Source: Planctomycetota bacterium (GTDB lineage Bacteria; Planctomycetota; Brocadiia; JAJRTI01). From it: a stretch of DNA of 5,476 nt. The stretch spans positions 1 to 5,476 of the forward strand of contig JAJRTI010000916.1 of assembly GCA_024278415.1 (NCBI GenBank), written 5' to 3'. A model generated the notes under the pieces. It saw only the letters and a program-made list of their open reading frames with translations, did no database searches and was not told the DNA's origin. Numbering within the stretch: the stretch's first letter is position 1; every line of letters begins with the position of its first letter. Both the position numbers and the translations under genes were made by a program. Positions 1-5,340 of the stretch are shown piece by piece.

Positions 1-99
1 CGCGGCGTCGGTGTCCGCGGCGACGAGCGTGGCCGCTTGCGCCAGCAGCATCGCGCACGCGAGCGCGGCCGCCTCAGTACGCCCGCTTCTTCTTGCCAT
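1..99 (-). CDS. N-terminus of an exported protein, cut by the window edge
   Basis: Only the first 33 codons are present, reading from ATG at 99-97 off the left edge. They look like a Sec signal peptide. A short basic stretch (MARRSGR) is followed by a hydrophobic Ala/Leu-rich core (AAALACAMLLAQAATLVAA) and then polar residues (DTDAA). A likely cleavage site falls after the second AA of LVAA. The start is chosen because GGGAG (113-109) sits 9 bases upstream, the same arrangement as for the preceding gene. The reading frame overlaps the last 26 bases of the preceding gene in a different frame, which suggests translational coupling and one operon. An internal ATG at 51 would leave a poor signal peptide with no positive end and has no comparable ribosome-binding site. 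The mature protein lies outside the window, so its function is unknown. Being encoded right behind a carbohydrate-binding, CsgG-like exported protein suggests a partner in the same envelope process, but that is inference. Confidence 0.72.
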   Translation of the reverse strand, partial: MARRSGRTEAAALACAMLLAQAATLVAADTDAA

Positions 100-1669
100 A
101 CTTGTAGGCTCCCTCTTCGGTGAGCGTAATGTTGTCGAAGTAATACTTGCCCGAGGGCCAGTACGCGTCGGGCTTGATCTTGAGGTATTTCACGTGCGGC
201 CGGCCCTGGCCGATCTCCTTGATGATGTCGGCCATGGCCTTGCTCATGTCTTGAAGCGTGAGGAAATCTCGCTTGATATCCACGTACGGCTGGATCTGTT
301 TCTTGCGCACGTTGAGCGCCTTCACGTGGAGGCGGTACGCGTCGCCCATCTTGTCCACACGGCCCCATACGGCCACTTGCGCGCTGAGCTGTTCGTTGGT
401 GAACTTGTAGATGCGGAACGGCGGGATGTCGAGCGGAACGTAGAACTGCTGCTCGCTCACGATCTTGTTCACCGTTGCCGCATCGGCCACGGGGAACATG
501 CCGGTGCTGTCGGCCAGCCGGCGTATCGCGTCTGCGACGTGGTGGCCGGTAGCGTTGTGGTCGAACGGCGATTCGAAATCGTAAACGACCCAGGCGTCGG
601 TGGGGTGCAACAAGCAGGACCAGTGCTCCCACTGGCCTGGCGTCTTGGCGGTGACGTTGAGTTGGTACCGATAGATCTCGCGCTCTTGGTCGCCAAAGAT
701 CGCGGAGTCCTTGATGAGCGCGTAGCCTTTGATGAAGACCTTGGTGTTGCCCTTGGGGCCGCGGAAGTCCATGTCGAAACGATACGTCATGCCTGGCTTG
801 ACGGGGATGGGGGCAGAGTAGATGTGCGCGCCCACGGTGCCTCCGACCGTGCCGTAGTTGATGCGCCCGCCGGGCAGCTTCGTGGACCGCGGCTTGGGCG
901 CGCTCGTGGCCGGCGCGCCGGCGAAGAACTTTTCCTGCCACGCGCGGTACTGCGGCTCTGGCACGTCGGTGTCGTACATCAGGCAGCGCCCGGTGGGAGA
1001 CTCGCCGTCGACGATAAAAACGCAGAGCCCGTCCGGCTTGTACCAGCCCTTCGGGTGCCATCGGTCCCCCTCCTCGAACCCTCCGTTCACGACCAGGTTT
1101 GGCCGCTGCTTCCACGAGTCGTCTGCGAGCAGATCCTCGTTGCGCTTCGCGGTCTGGATGATTGCGCCTTCGAGCTTGTTCAGTGCATCCTCAATCTTGA
1201 GCCGGAAGTGCTTGTTGCTCGGAATGTCATACGCCTCGTCCAACACGAGTTTGGTGGCGCTCTTGCGCAGGTCGAGTGCGCGGATGTACATCTTGAACGC
1301 GCCCGGCCCGAGTTGCTCGATCTTGCCCCACACGATGACATCGGCTTGGAACGCGTCCTTGCCGATCTTCGCGAACTTCTCCACCGGCTCGTCGAAGGAG
1401 AATTTCAGATCCATGTGGCTCACGACTTCCTTGAAGGTGAGGTCGTCGAGGATCTGATACTTGTCGCGCTTGATGGCCTTCTTGCGGAAGTTCTTGGCGA
1501 CCCATTTGCCCCACTTGCCCCAGGGCCCAAACTTCGCCGCGTCGTAGACCTCCTCGAAGTCGAACACGACGATAAAGGGCTTCTTGGACTCGGCCGCGGT
1601 CGCCCCCCGAGCAGACACGAGGGTCGACGCAATGGCCAAGCAGAGCACGAACTTAGCAACGGTGGACAT
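74..1669 (-). CDS. Exported protein with two CsgG/LpoB-like domains and a split CBM4/9-like module
   Basis: The 531-residue product starts with a signal peptide (residues 1-26, core FVLCLAIASTLVSA, likely cleavage after ATAA). No lipobox is evident, unlike true CsgG, which is a lipoprotein. Residues 31-175 form an alpha/beta domain resembling CsgG, LpoB or TolB-N: a first strand IVVFDFEE, then helices, then a core VIVWGKIEQL and a strand pair ending in IRALDLRK. A second copy occupies about 358-487 (VVYDFES, VAVWGRVDKM, VKALNVRK). A CBM4/9-like beta-sandwich begins at about 190 (NLVVNGGFEEG) and runs to about 357. Its expected last strand and 'DN' ending (YYFDNITLTEE) come only at 489-519, after the second copy. 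The tail is basic (KKKRA). ATG at 1669 is supported by GGGAG 9 bases upstream. It follows the sigma-54 activator gene by 78 bases and overlaps the next exported gene by 26 bases. The probable role is periplasmic or outer-membrane glycan binding or scaffolding. The domain calls rest on reading motifs, not on a search, and no enzyme active site is visible. Confidence 0.85.
   Translation of the reverse strand: MSTVAKFVLCLAIASTLVSARGATAAESKKPFIVVFDFEEVYDAAKFGPWGKWGKWVAKNFRKKAIKRDKYQILDDLTFKEVVSHMDLKFSFDEPVEKFAKIGKDAFQADVIVWGKIEQLGPGAFKMYIRALDLRKSATKLVLDEAYDIPSNKHFRLKIEDALNKLEGAIIQTAKRNEDLLADDSWKQRPNLVVNGGFEEGDRWHPKGWYKPDGLCVFIVDGESPTGRCLMYDTDVPEPQYRAWQEKFFAGAPATSAPKPRSTKLPGGRINYGTVGGTVGAHIYSAPIPVKPGMTYRFDMDFRGPKGNTKVFIKGYALIKDSAIFGDQEREIYRYQLNVTAKTPGQWEHWSCLLHPTDAWVVYDFESPFDHNATGHHVADAIRRLADSTGMFPVADAATVNKIVSEQQFYVPLDIPPFRIYKFTNEQLSAQVAVWGRVDKMGDAYRLHVKALNVRKKQIQPYVDIKRDFLTLQDMSKAMADIIKEIGQGRPHVKYLKIKPDAYWPSGKYYFDNITLTEEGAYKYGKKKRAY
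109..113 (-). promoter_or_regulatory. Ribosome-binding site inside the upstream gene, deciding the start at 99
   Basis: GGGAG within AGAGGGAG lies 9 bases before the ATG at 99-97, embedded in the 3' coding end of the CsgG/CBM protein gene. Its presence and spacing favour the start at 99 over the internal ATG at 51. Confidence 0.6.
209..598 (-). repeat. CsgG-like domain, copy 2, inside the carbohydrate-binding module
   Basis: This codes for residues about 358-487. It begins at WVVYDFES, directly after the CBM strand ending in CLLHPT, and ends at IIKEIGQ, directly before the CBM strand VKYLKIKP. The sequence diverges from copy 1 across most of the helical part, so the duplication is old, not recent. 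Confidence 0.6.
1145..1579 (-). repeat. CsgG-like domain, copy 1 (residues 31-175)
   Basis: This is the first of two related protein domains in the 531-residue product. In the stretch from QADVIVWG to LDLRKS, about 11 of 29 aligned residues match copy 2, and most other positions are conservative changes. The two copies share the order: VV-aromatic-DFE strand, helical region, [IA]VWG strand, then an [IV][RK]AL[DN][LV]RK strand. Confidence 0.6.
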
Positions 1670-1678
1670 GACGATGAT

Positions 1679-1683
1679 CTCCC
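1679..1683 (-). promoter_or_regulatory. Ribosome-binding site of the CsgG/CBM protein gene
   Basis: GGGAG sits 9 bases upstream of ATG at 1669-1667 and fixes that start. The same sequence and spacing recur before the gene starting at 99. Confidence 0.6.
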
Positions 1684-1721
1684 AGAGATGGCGGATGACC
1701 TCTCCCCAACTCGCCCCCGAT

Positions 1722-1750
1722 AGTGTATCACGCGCTACGCCCGCGGTCTA
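1722..1750 (-). promoter_or_regulatory. Possible weak internal promoter before the CsgG/CBM gene
   Basis: On the minus strand, TAGACC (1750-1745) and TACACT (1727-1722) are 17 bases apart, each matching four of six bases of the sigma-70 boxes. A TG precedes TACACT in extended -10 position. The -35 box overlaps the stop codon of the activator gene. It could give extra transcription of the downstream genes, but the match is modest and may be chance. Confidence 0.25.
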
Positions 1751-2719
1751 CGCGATAAGCCCATACTCGCGCGCCTTCGTCGTGAGGCTCTTGCGGCTGA
1801 TCTTGCCCATACGCGACGCGGCCGCGATGTTGTGGTTGTTGCGTTCCAGCAGTTCCGCGAGGTACGTCTTCTCGAATTCAGCACGCGCCTCGTAGAACGG
1901 CACGTCGATGAGCCGGGTACGCCGCGGGTTGCGTGCGACCTTCTCGGCCAAGGTGGGGAAGTCGGACACGTCTACGACCACCGGCTTGCCTTCGTCGGAG
2001 CGGATACTCGCGCTGTACACCGCGCTCTCGACCATGTTTTCGAGTTCCCGCACGTTCCCCGGCCACGAGTAGCGCACGATCTTGGCCATAGCCATCTCGG
2101 TGAAGCCCTCCACCGGCCGGCGCACCTTCACGGCCGCGCGCGCCAGGAAGTGCATGGCCAGCAGGGGCGCGTCGTCGATGCGCTCCGCGAGGGGCGGCAG
2201 CCGGATCGTCATGACGTTGAGCCGGTAGTAGAGATCCTCCCTGAACTCGCCCTTCTCGATGGCCAAGGGGATGTTGGTGTTCGACGCAGAGAGGATGCGC
2301 ACGTCCACCTTGCCGGCCCGGTCGCTGCCCACGGTCCGGATCTCTCCCTCCTGGAGAACCCGCAGAAGTTTCACCTGGAACATCAAACTCGTCTCAGCGA
2401 TCTCGTCCAGAAGCAGGGTGCCGCCGTCGGCCTGCTCGAAGATGCCCTTGCGCGCATGGACGGCGCCCGTGAACGCGCCCTTCTCATGGCCGAACAGCTC
2501 GCTCTCGAGGAGCCCCTCGGGCAACGCGCCGCAGTTCACTGCGATGAACGGCTTGTCGCGGCGGTAGCTGAGGTTGTGGATGGCGTTGGCGACGAGTTCT
2601 TTGCCCGTGCCGCTCTCCCCTTGGATCAGCACCGGACAGTCGATATCGGCCATCTTCGAAATCATCTCGAAGATCTTGAGCATCTCCGGATCATTGCTGA
2701 TCATGCCTTCGAATTCCAT
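1748..2719 (-). CDS. PspF-like stand-alone sigma-54 enhancer-binding protein
   Basis: This 323-residue protein is an AAA+ ATPase that would remodel sigma-54 RNA polymerase at -24/-12 promoters. Visible motifs are Walker A GESGTGKE (34-41), switch Asn in VNC (N62), sigma-54 contact loop GAFTGA (81-86), Walker B TLLLDE (D105, E106), sensor I SASNTN (144-149), arginine fingers R160 and R166 in FREDLYYRL, and sensor II in WPGNVREL (R224). The C-terminal 43 residues form a Fis-type helix-turn-helix ([16 protein letters not shown]). All motifs lie two residues before their positions in E. coli PspF (325 residues), so the protein is complete and simply lacks a receiver, GAF or PAS domain. PspF uses W56 to contact its inhibitor PspA; the matching position here is Arg (R54) in YRRDKP, and no pspA is seen nearby. 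Its regulation is therefore probably different. I prefer ATG at 2719 over GTG at 2734: the GTG has no ribosome-binding site and itself lies in the GTGGGA preceding the ATG. It is the first gene of the leftward unit. Confidence 0.95.
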   Translation of the reverse strand: MEFEGMISNDPEMLKIFEMISKMADIDCPVLIQGESGTGKELVANAIHNLSYRRDKPFIAVNCGALPEGLLESELFGHEKGAFTGAVHARKGIFEQADGGTLLLDEIAETSLMFQVKLLRVLQEGEIRTVGSDRAGKVDVRILSASNTNIPLAIEKGEFREDLYYRLNVMTIRLPPLAERIDDAPLLAMHFLARAAVKVRRPVEGFTEMAMAKIVRYSWPGNVRELENMVESAVYSASIRSDEGKPVVVDVSDFPTLAEKVARNPRRTRLIDVPFYEARAEFEKTYLAELLERNNHNIAAASRMGKISRKSLTTKAREYGLIA

Positions 2720-2728
2720 GAGTAACGG

Positions 2729-2732
2729 TCCC
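2729..2732 (-). promoter_or_regulatory. Ribosome-binding site deciding the activator start
   Basis: GGGA (in GTGGGA) is 9 bases upstream of ATG 2719-2717, as for the other two leftward genes. The longer GTG-start reading from 2734 would begin inside this element and has only CTCTAAGCA in front of it. Confidence 0.5.
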
Positions 2733-2755
2733 ACTGCTTAGAGACAACTGGGGCA

Positions 2756-2774
2756 AACACCGCACGTGTGTGTT
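2756..2774 (-). promoter_or_regulatory. Inverted repeat over the predicted start of leftward transcription
   Basis: AACAC (2756-2760) and GTGTT (2770-2774) are perfect inverted arms around a CACGTG palindrome (2763-2768). The element abuts the -10 box and covers the expected +1 near 2768. A repressor bound here would block the promoter, so it is a candidate operator. Five-base arms can occur by chance. Confidence 0.3.
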
Positions 2775-2803
2775 ATTATAGGCGATCGTACTGCCAACGT
2801 CAA
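2775..2803 (-). promoter_or_regulatory. Sigma-70-type promoter of the leftward operon
   Basis: On the minus strand, TTGACG (2803-2798) and TATAAT (2780-2775) are separated by exactly 17 bases. The -35 matches five of six consensus bases and the -10 all six. Predicted +1 is near 2768, giving a leader of about 49 bases before ATG at 2719. It is the most AT-rich spot in a GC-rich region, which strengthens the call. Confidence 0.85.
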
Positions 2804-2844
2804 GATGTGCTGTTCTGCGCATCCCCCGGTTCCGCCGACACGGC

Positions 2845-2873
2845 CGGCCATGGCCGCCCGCCCAAGCGGCCGC
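2845..2873. promoter_or_regulatory. Two palindromes, possible activator-binding sites
   Basis: CGGCCATGGCCG (2845-2856) is a perfect 12-base palindrome. GCGGCCGC (2866-2873) is a perfect 8-base palindrome whose centre is 19 bases away, about two helical turns. They lie about 70 to 90 bases upstream of the +1 predicted from the candidate sigma-54 element, where enhancer-binding proteins usually bind. They differ from each other in sequence and are GC-only apart from AT at one centre, so chance is a real possibility. Confidence 0.25.
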
Positions 2874-2912
2874 GTCGCCGCGCCAAAGGCAATGCCTTGG
2901 GGCTTCACAAAG

Positions 2913-2928
2913 GGGCAGGCTCTGTGCG
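2913..2928 (+). promoter_or_regulatory. Candidate sigma-54 promoter of the hydrolase gene
   Basis: GGGCAGGCTCTGTGCG keeps the invariant GG (2914-2915), ten bases, then GC (2926-2927). It matches 8 of 12 positions of TGGCACG-N4-TTGCW. The predicted +1 is about 2939, giving a 47-base leader. The case rests partly on context: a sigma-54 activator gene is divergent next door and no good sigma-70 promoter is visible on this strand. The best alternative is TTCACA at 2904-2909 with GAACAT 18 bases on, which has a poor -10. GG-N10-GC by itself is common in GC-rich DNA. Confidence 0.35.
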
Positions 2929-2971
2929 AACATGGGGGCCACACATGGATAGGAGTTCGCCTCACAGGAAC

Positions 2972-2977
2972 AAGGAG
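2972..2977 (+). promoter_or_regulatory. Ribosome-binding site of the hydrolase gene
   Basis: AAGGAG lies 8 bases before ATG at 2986. It is a strong Shine-Dalgarno match and places the start directly before a good signal peptide. Confidence 0.8.
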
Positions 2978-2985
2978 AATCGCAC

Positions 2986-5220
2986 ATGCTACCCACGAGG
3001 CTAATCGTTGTGGCTTTCGCTCCGTTCATGCTGAGCGTTCTGCATGCCGGCGGCGAGACCAACCTGCTTCCCAACCCCAGTTTCGAATCGGGCCACGACA
3101 GCCAGCCTGCGGATTGGAGCTATTACTCGTGGCGAGCCTCCAAGGGCTGGTGGGATTCGCAGCACGCCCATTCTGGCCGACGCAGCCTTGGCCTCCAAGG
3201 CCCAAATGGCGGCTGGAGCACGGTTTTGCACGTGAAATCCGCAACGCTCTACAGCATGCGCTTCCATTACCGCGCCGAGGGTCCAGGGCGCATCGTCGTG
3301 TACGCGCGGGAGCCCATCTCACCGCGCAAGATGAACGGTATCCTATACAAGCCGGTGCCCGCGGTGCAGGCGCACGAGCGCGGGCGATTCATCGATGGCA
3401 CTTTCGTGGATGGTGCGGACGAGAAGGGCTGGGTGCGCCTGGACGTGGGCCAGTTCAAGACCTCGCCCAACGCCACGAAGCTCAACATCCTCATCAAGCT
3501 GGTCGGCGCCTCACCGGAATCTAAGGCATGGCTCGATGACGTGGTGCTGGCTGAACGCCCCCCGCGCCGGGCGCCCACGACCGCACGGGCATTGGTGCGC
3601 ACGCCGGTTTGCACGGTCTGGACCGACGACGAGAACCGCAAGATTCTGCCTGAGCAGAATCCCCCACCCGGCCCCACCACGGGCGCCATCGCCGTGGCCG
3701 CCGCGCGGGGGGAGTATGAATCATTCCAAATTGCGATCACGCCGGCGACAAAAATGGCGCAGGCCACTTGGGAATGGGACACCTTTGCCGGGCCAGCCGC
3801 GTTGCCCCAGAATGCGCTTCGCTGTCGCCGCATCGAAAACGTGGACATCAAGCGCGTCATGGGCCCGTATAGCCACAAAGGCCTGAACCCGGATGCGCTC
3901 ACTGACCGTCTGCCTTGCGACGTGCCGGCCGGGCTCACGCAGGGCTTTTGGTTTACCCTGCGCGTGCCACGCGAGCAAACGCCTGGAGTGTACACGTGCA
4001 CGCTGACGCTAACCCGCGCGGGCCGCGAGGTCGCGCGCGTGCCGTTGCGGCTCAAGGTGCGCGGCTTCGCCATCCCGCAACGGCCCTCGCTCGACGTGCG
4101 GTCCTCGTTCCGCGCAAACCTGGTGTTCAGGCGCGAAGCGGACGACGACGAAACCGTCGCGCGGCGCTACTATCGCGACTTCTACGAACACCGCAGCCGA
4201 TGCGCGCCCGCGGCCCAGCCGCGCGTGCGCCTGGAGGGCGACCGTGCGAGCGTCGACATGGACCGCGTCGTGCAGCACATGACGTTCATGCGAGACGTGC
4301 TTGGCGCGAGGCACTTCAACATCCCGTCGCTCTGGATCGGCCACAAGGGCTCCCACCGAATGCCGCCGGACGCGCAGTGGCAGGGCCGGCGGATCTTCGC
4401 GGACGAGACACTCACCCAACTGCGCCCCGATTTCGAGAAGCCGTTCCGAAGCTACATGACGCAGCTTGTGGCGAGGCTGAAGCAGGAGGGCCTATTCCTT
4501 GATCCCATTGTGCGCTTCTTCGACGAGCCGCAGTTGAGCCTTCAGCCAACGGCGAACGCACTCCGCACGCTCTCAAGACTGCTCTTGGATATCGAGCCCC
4601 AACTCACGGTGTCCATGACCGCGCCGGGTCCGTATCCTGGGCTGACGGACGTGATCAAGCTTTGGATTCTTCACACCGACGCGTGGCAGCGCAACATCGG
4701 CCACATCGACGCCGCGCGCAAGGCCGGCTGCCGCATCTATGTGTACAACAACGGCGTGAATTACCCGGAGCACCGCCGCATTCGCGTGCGTCTATGGCCG
4801 TGGCTGCTGTGGAAGTACCACGTGGACGGCACGTACTCCTGGTGGGGCACGGTGTGCTGGCGCGGCGCCATGGAGAACCCCTGGACCTGCGGCCAAGGCG
4901 GGTCGGGCGTGCTCATGTATCCCCCGCGCTCCGCGCAAGAGCGCGGCCCTATCGACTCGGTGCGCTGGGAGCTGTTCAGGGAGGGGCTGGAGGATTACGA
5001 GTACATGCGCTTGGCCAGCGACCTCGCCGAGCAGATCGCGCGGGAGGGAGACGCGGCCAAGGCCAAGGCGGGGCGGGAGGCCGTGGCCGCCGCCATGGCG
5101 CTCGTGGAACGCTGGCCGGTCGTGCGCGCGGCCAACGACGAGCCGTACACGCTGGACGTGACCGCGCTCAAGGCCGCGAGGGAGCAACTGGCGGCCGCGA
5201 TCGAAGCCATGGGCAAGTAA
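2986..5220 (+). CDS. Exported GH123/DUF4091-like glycoside hydrolase with N-terminal CBM
   Basis: The 744-residue protein probably acts on a polysaccharide or glycoconjugate outside the cytoplasm. Residues 1-21 are a signal peptide (core LIVVAFAPFMLSVLHA, cleavage likely after LHA). Residues 26-190 form a CBM4/9-like module opening with NLLPNPSFESG and closing with AWLDDVVLAE. Residues about 197-362 resemble the N-terminal beta-sandwich of GH123 proteins (ARGEYESFQIAI; PGVYTCTLTLT). A TIM-barrel-like region follows, with FFDEP at 511-515. Asp513-Glu514 is the candidate pair for the substrate-assisted mechanism known in GH123 beta-N-acetylgalactosaminidases. The C-terminal part carries the DUF4091 signature: YVYNNG (585-590), WPWLLWKY, YSWWGTVCW (from 617), ENPW, GVLMYP and REGLEDYEYM (665-674). 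The last ~55 residues look helical. The real substrate cannot be read from sequence, and many DUF4091 proteins are uncharacterised. It is transcribed divergently from the sigma-54 activator and is possibly its target. No frameshift or missing segment is evident. Confidence 0.88.
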   Translation: MLPTRLIVVAFAPFMLSVLHAGGETNLLPNPSFESGHDSQPADWSYYSWRASKGWWDSQHAHSGRRSLGLQGPNGGWSTVLHVKSATLYSMRFHYRAEGPGRIVVYAREPISPRKMNGILYKPVPAVQAHERGRFIDGTFVDGADEKGWVRLDVGQFKTSPNATKLNILIKLVGASPESKAWLDDVVLAERPPRRAPTTARALVRTPVCTVWTDDENRKILPEQNPPPGPTTGAIAVAAARGEYESFQIAITPATKMAQATWEWDTFAGPAALPQNALRCRRIENVDIKRVMGPYSHKGLNPDALTDRLPCDVPAGLTQGFWFTLRVPREQTPGVYTCTLTLTRAGREVARVPLRLKVRGFAIPQRPSLDVRSSFRANLVFRREADDDETVARRYYRDFYEHRSRCAPAAQPRVRLEGDRASVDMDRVVQHMTFMRDVLGARHFNIPSLWIGHKGSHRMPPDAQWQGRRIFADETLTQLRPDFEKPFRSYMTQLVARLKQEGLFLDPIVRFFDEPQLSLQPTANALRTLSRLLLDIEPQLTVSMTAPGPYPGLTDVIKLWILHTDAWQRNIGHIDAARKAGCRIYVYNNGVNYPEHRRIRVRLWPWLLWKYHVDGTYSWWGTVCWRGAMENPWTCGQGGSGVLMYPPRSAQERGPIDSVRWELFREGLEDYEYMRLASDLAEQIAREGDAAKAKAGREAVAAAMALVERWPVVRAANDEPYTLDVTALKAAREQLAAAIEAMGK

Positions 5221-5246
5221 GGCATTGCGCCCTGGCGCGCAATGTT
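5221..5246 (+). terminator. Hairpin directly after the hydrolase stop codon
   Basis: CATTGCGC (5223-5230) pairs perfectly with GCGCAATG (5237-5244) around a six-base loop, and two G-T pairs can extend the stem to 5221 and 5246. It begins at the base after TAA. Only a short TT follows, so it is not a textbook intrinsic terminator; it may end transcription weakly or protect the mRNA 3' end. Confidence 0.55.
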
Positions 5247-5274
5247 GGAATGCGTCCGCACAGGCGGCATTCCA
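5246..5274. repeat. Second inverted repeat, sharing its right arm with the tandem array
   Basis: TGGAATGC (5246-5253) is perfectly complementary to GCATTCCA (5267-5274). Inside the 13-base loop, CC (5256-5257) can also pair with GG (5263-5264). The right arm is the first unit of the 8-base tandem array. The left arm is therefore a single inverted copy of the repeat unit. Confidence 0.6.
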
Positions 5275-5339
5275 CCATTCCACCATTCCACCATTCCACC
5301 ATTCCACCATTCCTCCGTTCCTCCATTCCTCCATTCCTC
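5268..5339. repeat. 8-base tandem repeat, nine copies
   Basis: The array reads five CATTCCAC units, then CATTCCTC, CGTTCCTC and two more CATTCCTC, with no interruption. It is about half GC, lower than its surroundings, and lies between two convergent genes. The A-to-T change defines two homogeneous blocks, as expected from expansion by replication slippage. It is not a CRISPR array: the unit is 8 bases and there are no spacers. Minus-strand open frames crossing it are a by-product, since an 8-base unit without stops stays open in every frame. Confidence 0.95.
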
Positions 5340-5340
5340 C

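Noticed and set aside
11..1723. 570-codon open frame on the plus strand opposite the CsgG/CBM gene
   Set aside because: The minus-strand product has a signal peptide, recognisable domains and a ribosome-binding site. The plus frame lacks family features. In GC-rich genes the antisense frame often stays open because few codons create stops on the other strand.
1832..2725. 297-codon plus-strand frame opposite the sigma-54 activator
   Set aside because: It is the shadow of a gene with unmistakable AAA+ motifs. Its composition (rich in H, E, L, R, V) is typical of antisense translation.
2720..2734. GTG start at 2734 for the activator
   Set aside because: It has no ribosome-binding site. ATG at 2719 has GGGA at the operon's usual 9-base spacing and places the motifs in register with PspF.
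2886..2898. AAGGC-AAT-GCCTT inverted repeat as a terminator or operator
   Set aside because: Its five-base arms with a three-base loop, no T-tract and no clear positional logic are within chance expectation.
2946..2960. Second GG-N10-GC (TGG at 2946, GC at 2959) as a sigma-54 promoter
   Set aside because: It has fewer consensus matches, and its predicted +1 (~2972) would fall in the ribosome-binding site, leaving almost no leader.
2766..3524. Plus-strand frame covering the intergenic region and the start of the hydrolase gene
   Set aside because: It covers the divergent promoter region and overlaps the hydrolase signal peptide and CBM in another frame, with Arg-rich, Pro-rich composition.
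5268..5339. CRISPR array
   Set aside because: The unit is 8 bases with no spacers between copies and no cas genes nearby.
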